From NCBI GenBank assembly GCA_014529385.2, contig CM043970.1, forward strand, positions 41,161,279 to 41,225,278: a DNA stretch of 64,000 bases, read 5' to 3'. Both the position numbers and the translations under genes were made by a program. Origin of the DNA: Adiantum capillus-veneris. Its lineage: Eukaryota; Streptophyta; Polypodiopsida; Polypodiales; Pteridaceae. Below, one piece after another: positions 50,789 through 58,773 of this stretch. How positions within the stretch are numbered: the first letter of the stretch is position 1; every line of letters begins with the position of its first letter. The notes beneath the pieces are model-generated. The model worked only from the letters and a program-made list of their open reading frames with translations. It was not told the DNA's origin and ran no database searches.

Positions 50789-50941
50789 GACAATGCACCT
50801 GCATACAAACGATAGCGAGATAGAGAGATATAATTTTTTGAGGGGATAGAGGGGACGACGATGGTGATTGACACGATGGAGGTGATGATAGGCAGGGTTG
50901 CGAGAGGGTTGCCATTACCTGAACAGAGGAGCAGGCAGCAC

Positions 50942-50943
<2 letters not shown>

Positions 50944-50978
<35 letters not shown>

Positions 50979-51096
50979 GATGGGAGACAGAGAGAGAGTT
51001 ATGAGGATGAACAAGTGGGAGAGGAGTAGGGTTGGAATGTCGTGCGATGGCGGACGGAGTTTGGAGCAGGCAACCAAGGCGGGGCGGGGCGGGGGG
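50944..51096. repeat. (GA)n tract and GGGGC repeat
   Basis: GA repeat at 50944-50977. Further on, GGCGGGGCGGGGCGGGGGG at 51078-51096 is a potential G-quadruplex or GC-box cluster. It lies upstream of the weak gene candidate at 51728. Confidence 0.9.
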
Positions 51097-51488
51097 TTCA
51101 CTTTTTCCTTAGAATTGAAGATTCCAAAAGGAATCTTATTTGCTAATAAATGGCTTTTGGAGAGTGTAGACCGAAGTAGGTAGCCAAAACGACTTTTTCA
51201 TTAGTTTTGATAGGAATCTGCAAAGATCCCCTTTCTAGTTTGAAGGAAAAGTTGAGTGCTTTGCATGGCTTTGAAGGCAAAAAAGACGCCAGATGACACG
51301 CGGAGGAGAGAAATGTAAAAAGAAGAAAAAATCTTTTTGATGTGGAAAGGGTACACACTGTCTGCCTCTTTCTCAACCCGCGTCTCACTTGCTGCGTGTG
51401 AAGGAGGTTTGTTCCTATGCATCTGTCAGGTCGAAGGCGACAGAGATAGAGGGAGTGTTTTCCCTCTCAAACGTTGGCGCAGGAACCA

Positions 51489-51492
<4 letters not shown>

Positions 51493-51555
<63 letters not shown>
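51493..51555. repeat. (GA)n microsatellite
   Basis: 63 bp of uninterrupted GA, about 170 bp before the weak gene candidate at 51728. GA repeats are common in plant 5' regions. Confidence 0.95.
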
Positions 51556-51558
<3 letters not shown>

Positions 51559-51727
51559 AACAGGGAGCAATTTTCCTGCTCTCGTAGACAAGGCGAGCTC
51601 GTAGGAACAGAGGGATGTGGCAGGCGATAGCAGCACTCCTGACGTATGAGGGCCAAGGCGGAGGGTCAGAGGAAGACATCGGGTCTGTGGTGGTGCATGA
51701 CAGAGGGAGAGCATAGAATCCGTTGCC

Positions 51728-51964
51728 ATGGACGTGCCTGCCTCGGACAGTATTGTAGCAAATGCAGGAGACGTCGCGATTGAAGCTGCAAGTCATGGAG
51801 GAACTAAGGGGCGCAGGCGGGGTGAAATGGCCAGACGCTTGAATATCGTGGGGGTAAGAAAGAAGCTGGGAGGCGGAGGCTATGGCGGAGACGATGACGA
51901 TGACGATGATGATGAAGAAAAGCCTGCAGGCATAACGTCGAGATGGAGAGGAAGAGACGAGTGA
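51728..51964 (+). CDS. Weak candidate coding frame (78 codons)
   Basis: Frame 'MDVPASDSIVANAGDVAIEA' through a run of eight Asp encoded by GATGACGAT repeats to 'GITSRWRGRDE'. It lies downstream of GA and GGGGC repeats, as a plant 5' region might. No family recognised. A GTGAGA donor at its end and a pyrimidine-rich acceptor before 52045 would join it to the next frame, but the phases do not match, so I am not convinced. The GC-richer composition differs from the surroundings. Confidence 0.2.
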   Translation: MDVPASDSIVANAGDVAIEAASHGGTKGRRRGEMARRLNIVGVRKKLGGGGYGGDDDDDDDDEEKPAGITSRWRGRDE

Positions 51965-52009
51965 GAGGATGATCATCGTCCACGAGAACCGGTGCCAAGA
52001 GTTGATGCT

Positions 52010-52224
52010 GACATGTTCAGGCTTCTTTTGCTTTCAAATTTTTAGATTCGTCGGAATCAAAGCAAGAAATTAATGAGTTTTGCGATAGTGGAGCCAGTAG
52101 TAATAGTGGTATAGTAGTAGACAACCCAAAGGCGATTATAAGTGATCGTGATATTTTTATTGAGATGGAGAAGGACATGAAGGAGAGGTTGCAAAATGCT
52201 ACAAAACTATCACCATCAAAGTGA
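52010..52224 (+). CDS. Weak candidate exon (71 codons)
   Basis: An open frame without an early ATG reads 'DSSESKQEINEFCDSGASSN', 'SGIVVDNPKAIISDRDIFIE' and 'MEKDMKERLQNATKLSPSK', then TGA. 'cttttgctttcaaatttttag' at 52024-52044 resembles a 3' splice site. The composition (Ser/Glu/Lys-rich, good codon mix) looks protein-like, but no family is recognised. Confidence 0.2.
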
Positions 52225-53506
52225 ATTATTGCAATGTTGCATAAGTCTTGGTACATCCGGTGCTTGGAATTGTAGCCTTTTGTTTCTTTTGTCTTTGTGT
52301 GAAGCTCTAGATTTTTTACTAAAAAGCTTGGGGAGGGCTATACAGAAAATGAAATGAGTATACATGTGGAGTTAAGAAAATTGATTTGCTTGTAACTAAG
52401 CTCGGATGTACTCTGACCCTCAAGGTTCGTCGGCCTGAGCTTGAGGCTTTTTGGTATATTTCCTTGTGACATTTTAATTCAATCACTGACAATTGTGAGT
52501 TCTGCCAAAAAATAAATAAATAAATAAAAATTCCTTTGCTTGTTGAAGCAAGGAGATTTTTATTGTGCGTTGACCAGTGCTTAGGATATAGGTTCTACTT
52601 TGAGTTGCTAAAGAAAAGGTGACTTTGTAGAAAGTCTACAGAGGTAGAAAAATACAGGTAAATCCCTAAGGACCATGAGTCCTTCAATTAGACAACTCTA
52701 CTTTTTGGCTTTAGCCTTAGAGTTAGGTGAACATTTGAACTATTCTCATTTCAAAGCTCATAAATTATTTGTTACTTTTTGAAATTGATGTGCCTCATGG
52801 CATGATCACCCATGCACCAATCATTTGTTTTACATGCACACAATGCAAGGCCTTTTGTAACTATGCCAATTTTGGCACGGTTGCATCACTAACATCTTAC
52901 TAATAATTGATGCATGCCTGACCACGTCCTAAGTTTATGAAATGAAAAGTCCCATTGATAATCTAAACAAAAGAAGATTCAATTATTCACAATCTAAGGT
53001 TGTACATGTGTGTACAAGTGAAAGGGTCACAATATCTTTCTAAAACAATAAGAAAGTGATAAAATCACTAGGTTGAGCTCAATTGGAATCACTATTAGGA
53101 AAAGGATTGTCTCAGCTTAGCCTTGAGCCTAACACTTATGAACATTCAAACCCTTCAAAATCATTATTAAAGACGGTCCGCGATACACATTAAAGCTTAG
53201 TCTCTCACCACATCTCCCACTTTGTCATTCTACAATTATTTTTGGGCTCCAATTTGTCTTAAGAGAGTGTACAAAACTTCTTGTAACAATTGTCAACCCT
53301 TGGAATCAGGCTTAGATGCAAGGCATGGAGCGGAGACACATGGCCATAAGGTTCTATCCACATTAAAATCAAGAAGGTACTATGGCTACTCAAATTATTC
53401 AAGAACGAACTCTCAAATTTAGATGGAAAGTACGAAATGAATTCACTAATTTGAGGATAGAGATGACTCTAGAAACTCGTCGACCCCGAAGAAATAAAGT
53501 GACATT
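52225..53506. other. No gene recognised
   Basis: AT-rich flank before Copia copy 2, with short frames only and an (AAAT)n patch at about 52507-52530. Confidence 0.4.
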
Positions 53507-53733
53507 TGTTGGAATTAGGGTTGTAGAGAGACACACATAGCTTGGAGGAGACGAAGGAAGCTCGAGGCACACAATAGAGAGTGTGTTACTTAGTGTGCAA
53601 TGGAAAGATGGATAGCCCTAGAGTGATGGGCGTATATACAATGCATGGGGGAAAAAACCTCCTAAAGAGGAAAAAAATGCCCCGGCGGTCCTAATGTGTT
53701 CACACACATCACTACCACATGTATATGGCAACA
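53507..53733 (-). repeat. 3' LTR of Copia copy 2
   Basis: 227 bp with the same ends as copy 1 (TGTTGGAATTAGGG...GGCAACA) and roughly ten differences from it (for example 'ttgtagagaga' for 'ttgcagagaaa', 'ctcgaggc' for 'ctcaaggc'). Confidence 0.95.
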
Positions 53734-54119
53734 AATCCCCCCTGGAGTGATGCGGTGAACGAGAGCTGGCACATGAGTAAAGGGAAGTGCCATGCCCTGA
53801 GGACATGATCAGTTCACAAAGGGGAGTAAGCCCAAAGCTTTGCGGAAAGATTCAAGTTTTTCACGAGACAATGCCTTTGTGAAAAGATCTGCAAGGTTGT
53901 TCTGTGTTGGCACATAAGCCAAGCTGATCTCTCCTGCTTAGAGCCTCTCCCTGACATAATGGTAATGCACCTCAATGTGCTTTGTGCGAGCATGAAAAAC
54001 TGGGTTCCTTGCAACTGCCAATGCGCTCTGACTGTAAGTGTAGATAGTGTTGGCAGCGTCCTGTCCAACACCCAAATCAGCCATAAGACGTCTGAGCCGT
54101 ACACACTCAACTGTAGCTG
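53734..54119 (-). pseudogene. 3' end of gag-pol, Copia copy 2
   Basis: Minus-strand polypurine tract next to the LTR, then the end of RNase H, matching copy 1 22253-22640 nearly base for base ('LWAYSPL' in the shifted frame as in copy 1). It carries an extra stop in the tail relative to copy 1 ('ctgcttagagcc' for 'ctgctgagagcc'). It ends at the insertion. Confidence 0.85.
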
Positions 54120-54139
54120 CATTAGGAAAAATATGAACC
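54120..54139 (+). repeat. Left terminal inverted repeat
   Basis: CATTAGGAAAAATATGAACC; pairs with 62278-62297 with two mismatches. A 15-G run follows at 54273-54287. Confidence 0.85.
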
Positions 54140-54603
54140 CTCTAGGGGCCCTTTGGGATTAAGGTTAATTAGAGGCCAGCCAATGAGAAGAGGGTGTATG
54201 CCTCAAAAATGTAGGGGGACAAAGTAGTCTTACACTTCTTAAATGGGCTCTTACCTAGTGAGAAAGTGGGGTGGGGGGGGGGGGGGGCATATGAACCTCC
54301 AACTTCCCTACTTTTTGATCCGATTATGAAAAAATCTCAAAAATTTGAAAATTTTCAAAACTCAAATTTTATCTTCTTAAAACCCCCCTAAATCTATTTT
54401 ATGGTCAAACAAGCATTTTTTGACCTCAAAAAGTCAAAACGTGCACCAAAAAACCCTAAAATTGTACACTCTGTAAAGGAGTCCACACTCCAAGCTTGCA
54501 CATCCAACGATTATAGTGAAATCGTATGTACAAGGAAGTGTGGGATTTCAAATAGCGCATTCCAATACCTGAAGCTCCAACCTTACAACGGTACCGGTCC
54601 CCG

Positions 54604-54963
54604 TTGTGCATGCCCTCCACAAAACCCCAGTCCTCTTCTAAAAGCCGTACTATTGCAAGCTTTGACATTGCAGTGAAGATGCCCAACGATGTTTTGGAGG
54701 CAGTCCAAGTGAACAAGCATTGGACTCTTAGTAATGTGCGAGAACATTTGGTTATTATGGGTTTTGAGGCCCTTCAACAAGCACAATTTCATTTACAAGG
54801 TCACAAGGTGAGAATCCTTCCACCACATTTTCAATACATCATGGTTTGTCGATCATTGGATGCTTATTGTAATGAATGTCCGCAGATTGGGAAGAGAATG
54901 GAAGACAAATTGAAGGTCAAGGAGGACTGGGGGATGGATGGAACTATGCTATCGATCTTATAA
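54604..54963 (+). CDS. Unknown protein of the 8.2 kb element, 119 codons
   Basis: Frame 'MCMPSTKPQSSSKSRTIASF' through 'VQVNKHWTLSNVREHLVIMG', 'FEALQQAQFHLQGHKVRILP', 'YCNECPQIGKRMEDKLKVKE' to 'DGTMLSIL'. The even, non-repetitive composition and full-length opening suggest real coding. The first ATG (54604) or the internal ATG in 'VKMPND' could start it. A minus-strand frame overlaps it but looks like a shadow. It lies 480 bp inside the left end, 250 bp before the next plus-strand gene. No family recognised; 'CNECP' is the only motif-like part. Confidence 0.4.
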   Translation: MCMPSTKPQSSSKSRTIASFDIAVKMPNDVLEAVQVNKHWTLSNVREHLVIMGFEALQQAQFHLQGHKVRILPPHFQYIMVCRSLDAYCNECPQIGKRMEDKLKVKEDWGMDGTMLSIL

Positions 54964-55212
54964 CTTTGTAACTCTTGCAATTTTCAAAACGATCCCCGAT
55001 GTAATCAACATGATTTGCTTCGGCAAATCATGCTTTTGAATATAATTTTTCGCATTGAGATGAGAAATCATTTTTTGGTGAAAGTGCCTTTTTTTTAATG
55101 TCTTAAAAAAAGGGTCCATTATAAAAGGGGGGCCACCTAACTCATTCACTATTTTCACTTTTGCAACTCTTGAGCTCCTCCACTCTCTATATACACCCCA
55201 GACTAAACATGG

Positions 55213-56784
55213 ATGCTTTCACAGCCTCTGCACATCCACACATCCACCCCTTTGTCACGCTTCATCCTCTTCCTTGAGGACACCGAATACAAAGGGAAGT
55301 TGGACCTCCACACCTTTTTTACTCGTCTCCCTGACCTTGACGCCACAATTGCCCTTCACATGGATGCATTTGCCGAGATTTTTGCGTTCATGGAGGAGCA
55401 CATCATAAAATATTCTGTATCTATCCCCCCACATGCAGGGATCTGGGTGCCTTGCGATCTTTTGCGCTATATACACAAAGGTGATCGCCCATTCTCCAAG
55501 CGGTTGCAACGATTCCAAGAAATTGCAACCGATGTAGGCCATTACTTGGACGAGCAAGCCCCAGGGGTGTCAGCGCTCAAGAAGCGCAAGTTGGGGGTGG
55601 AGTACCTTTCTCGGCTCACAATATTTATCTTCTAGGTGAGCGAGGAACCTGATTTGGAGGAGCTCCGCTTACCACACCTTCAGGTTGGGTCCTTTATCAA
55701 GGACACCAAGGAACAGCAGGTTATCCCCATGAACCTTGCAGCGGAAGGAAAGACACTCCGGCTCGAGTACCCCAGGGGTCTCGAGGAAGTGGTTGAGAAA
55801 TCCATAGTTGTGGCTGGCCCTAGTGACACTCCAGTGCCACTACCACTGAGGGATGTGGCCATCCCAGAGGTAGAAATCAGCCGCTTCTCCTCAGTGGTAG
55901 TGGATGGGGAGGAGTATGTGTTTCTGCATGATTTGGAGAAAGCATTTGGCCTGCGCATGGATGAATGCTTGAGCGTGCTATGCAACAGCACCAAATGTCC
56001 CTTAGACAATATGCCAGATGTCCTAGAAAGCAAGCTCTTGCCAGTTGGGGACTCTGTTGCTGACACTATTGCAGTTGTATGTGCGGAGGTCCTGGCAGCA
56101 GAGCAGTTGCACGTGGCTGAGGAAGAATTCCAAGCCACACAAGCCAAGGTTGAGGTTGCTAGGATGCCTATGCCATTATGCAGCCTCCCATCTGATGATC
56201 CAAAGCTCGTATCTGTGGTGCATGGGAGCATTGACTTGGATGCAAAGGGCAACAGGGAGGAGGACGACAAGGAGCAGGAGGTAAACTATATCCTAATTTT
56301 CATGTTACTATTTTATCCTTCATTGTTTTTTTTCTCAACCTTCATCGGTTTATGACAGGATGTCGTGGAACTTGATGATTTTGTTTCAAGGACGAGTGGC
56401 AAGCGGACGGGCTTTGGACCTCAAGCTTCCCTTGCACATTACCTAGGACAACTCCCCCCTGGCGATGTGGCCATTATCCATAATGAATTTACTTCCCAAG
56501 CCCATTTTATGACTTGGTCGTTGAAAGCTTTGAGCAAGTTTTTGTGTTTGAGCACCATTGCTCAAACTGCGCATCAAGTGTTCCTAGTGCGTAGATCCCT
56601 TGTATGCACAGCGTTTGGCACTGGCTTTGGTGGTAAAGTGCTTGCCCAGATAGGGATACATGCTTCCATTGGCTCAACTGACCCAAAGGCCATAGCGCAA
56701 TCCCTCTTGATTGGGGAGTTGCCTTACGCGCAAAATAGGCGCCAGGAAATGGTCAAGAAAATTATGAACTCCTCAGATACATGA
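55213..56784 (+). pseudogene. Unknown accessory protein of the 8.2 kb element (two exons, about 497 codons, one TAG)
   Basis: Exon 1 55213-56280 (starts 'MLSQPLHIHTSTPLSRFILF'), intron 56281-56358 (GTAAAC...TTTATGACAG, 78 nt, phase 0), exon 2 56359-56784 ending 'VKKIMNSSDT'. One in-frame TAG at 55633-55635 ('LTIFIF*VSEEPDLEEL') would be CAG if a C changed to T; splicing around it does not give a better frame. Segments: an N-terminal helical part ('HKGDRPFSKRLQRFQEIATD'), a segment 'VVVDGEEYVFLHDLEKAFGL' that loosely recalls small DNA-binding domains, an acidic stretch ('GNREEDDKEQE') and a C-terminal 'LAHYLGQLPPGDVAII'. CTATATACA sits at 55187-55195. No family recognised. It converges on the histone gene. 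Confidence 0.6.
56281..56358 (+). other. Intron of the plus-strand accessory gene
   Basis: GTAAACTATATCC...CCTTCATCGGTTTATGACAG, 78 nt, T-rich before the AG. Removal keeps the frame ('DDKEQE' joins 'DVVELDDF'). Confidence 0.6.
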
Positions 56785-56914
56785 TGTAAAATCACCGTTT
56801 TGGAAGTAATAAAAAATATTTGGAATTGTCTCTCTATCTTGCAAATTCTTTTGAATGTGATTTGTCAATCTTGATAATTGTTTCAATTGGTGATATGAGA
56901 ATTGTTTTAATTGG

Positions 56915-57610
56915 TGACTTTGTAATTTCAAGTTCTGTATGTGTGGGCCATTTGCGCGCCCTTGTGGCCAGGATTTTTTTTGCCCCTGGTAGGCTTATCT
57001 ACACCCTAGGATACTTACAAAGCACAAATTTATTAAAATCAATTGGTTTTGCATCATTAATTTAGATGCACCTTTTTATGGAAATTTCAGTATATGTTCA
57101 CACTCAAGGACACTAGAAAAGGCGAAATCAATTCTGAATTTAAGTTTCTTGCACACTATCACTTGCTTTAGCTCTACCTAGTACACTCCTGCACCAAAAA
57201 GCCCAATTGCATTGGACATTTGAAAAATCCAAATTAATGTTGCATAGACACTTGGTTTCACAATATGTTAACTTTTTTGATATCCTATGGGGAATTGAAA
57301 CCTTGAAATGGCCAAAAAAGGATGGCCACAAGGCTCCATCTAAAATAATGTTGCAAAACCAATTGCTTTTAGTAAATTTGTGCTTTTTAAGTACCCTGGG
57401 GGGTAGATAAGCCTACCAGGGGCAAAAAAATTCCTGGCCACAAGGGCGCGCAAATCACCCATCTAAAACTGATGGATGGGCCATTTGTGCGCCCTTGTGG
57501 TCAGGCTTTCTTTTGCCCCTGGTAGGCTTATCTACCCCCCAGGGTACTTAAAATACCTAAATTTACTGAAATTAACTGAAATTACATACAGAACTTGAAA
57601 TTACAAAGTC
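56915..57610. repeat. Nested foldback (two inverted-repeat pairs) between convergent genes
   Basis: The outer arms 56915-56942 and 57583-57610 are 28 bp and perfectly complementary (TGACTTTGTAATTTCAAG...). The inner arms, 56948-57067 and 57337-57455, are about 120 bp and mostly complementary ('TTTGCGCGCCCTTGTGG', 'GCCCCTGGTAGGCTTATCTA'). A third copy of the inner arm lies at about 57479-57566 in the orientation of the left one. It looks like a MITE inserted into, or duplicated within, an older foldback. It occupies the 0.94 kb between the 3' ends of the accessory gene (56784) and the histone gene (57726). Read-through RNA would form a long hairpin. Confidence 0.85.
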
Positions 57611-57725
57611 ATCTCATTACAAAGATAATAGACATAGTAGACACAACTGTTGATCATATTGTCATTGGAAAGTCAAAACATCACAAAGATAAGGGCGTGC
57701 AATACAAAAAGAGAGATAACTTTGG

Positions 57726-58625
57726 CTAATGTTCGAAGTCTCGTCGCGATCGACGTGCAAGCTGCATATCTTTTGGTTGTATTGTCACTCGCTTTGTATG
57801 AATGGCGCATAGGTTGGTATCTTCCAACACCGAAATGATGTGGGCCTCTGCAACTTCTTGAATAGCCTCTAGCGCTATTGCTTGCATTCTATAATGATTT
57901 CCATAGCTTTGAAGAACCTCCTTCATTGTGCGAGCAAAGGGGGCACGTCGAATCAAAAGCTCCATAGTCTTCTGGTAGTGGCGGATTTCTGCAAATGCCC
58001 TTGCTATTTTTCGGCGCTGCTGCGGTTGTCTTGGGGGCACTTGCACATTTGCTGGTGGGCGGCATTTAGGCTTCTTGAAAAACTTAGACTTGCGCCTGTT
58101 TACATGCTTAGGGGCTGGTTCTGCAGCCTCTTCTGATTCATCCTCTTCCCTTGGCTGCCGATCTTGTTGTGTGGGGAGAGATCCCTGGCCTCGAGGCAGT
58201 GTCTTCCCCCCAACGGCCACCCGATGTGTGCGCGGTATTTTATCTCACAGCCATGGTGGCTCACTCTCTGATTCAGTGTCTGTATGGACCATCCGACGAG
58301 TCCTGGATGGTCCTGCTTGTAATTGGTGGCGTAACGGCTGCTCCCTATGGGACTCTGTTGTTTGCTGGCCATGTTCTTCTCTCCAGCGCTGGGCATGTTG
58401 CTTCATTCTTCTTCTAGGTGTCATATCTTGAGGAGGTGGAGATTCAACAGTCCTCGATGACTCTCGTGTCCTACCACCATGCCCACTGCCAGAAGAGTTC
58501 CTGGAACGGCCAGGTGTTCGTGGCCGTTTTCTTGTGCCTTTAAGCCATGCCGGCTTCTCACATCCTTGGAGGGTGTTTTTGTTGGCAGGCGGATGCTCTT
58601 TCGCGGTTTGTTTGGTGCGCGTCAT
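57726..58625 (-). pseudogene. Histone H3-like protein with long N-terminal tail, carried by the transposon (one in-frame TGA)
   Basis: Single exon, ATG 58625 to TAG 57726, 299 codons, with TGA at 58245-58247 (codon 127; CGA would fit). The start, MTRTKQTAKE, equals the histone H3 tip (ARTKQTA) except for Thr in place of Ala. About 195 residues of basic, Pro/Ser/Arg-rich, probably disordered tail follow. From about residue 205 comes an H3 histone fold: 'EIRHYQKTMELLIRRAPF' (alpha-N and start of alpha-1), 'AIALEAIQEVAEAHI' (alpha-2), and EDTNLCAIHTKRVTIQPKD followed by QLARR (loop 2, alpha-3), with 3 changes from canonical H3 in that 24-residue block. Loop 1 is not lengthened, unlike typical plant CENH3. 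Normal H3 has 135 residues. The gene has its own TATA box, lies 140 bp after the proposed transposase gene on the same strand, and sits wholly inside the element. Confidence 0.9.
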
Positions 58626-58681
58626 TTCGTTGGTAAGAGCTCACTTGTTCTTAAGAAATGAGTGATTTATGAGAGCATGCA

Positions 58682-58694
58682 ATATTTATAAGGA
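58682..58694 (-). promoter_or_regulatory. TATA box of the histone H3-like gene
   Basis: On the minus strand CCTTATAAATATT, centred about 63 bp before the ATG, which would leave a 5' leader of roughly 30 bp. It shows that the histone gene can be transcribed separately from the gene upstream. Confidence 0.5.
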
Positions 58695-58761
58695 CCCATT
58701 TAAAAAGGGCCCTGTTCACACTAATTTTGAAAAAAAAAACTATTATTTTTTAAATAAACAT

Positions 58762-58773
58762 GTCACTAAGAGT
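58762..58773. promoter_or_regulatory. 12-bp motif shared with the subterminal palindrome
   Basis: GTCACTAAGAGT, overlapping the stop codon of the proposed transposase gene and about 140 bp before the histone ATG. The same 12 bases are in the perfect palindrome at 62015-62069. It could be a transposase or regulator binding site; this is inference. Confidence 0.35.

Noticed and set aside
57726-58625. Calling the H3-like gene CENH3
   Set aside because: No loop-1 insertion and an almost canonical alpha-3. The long tail alone is not enough.
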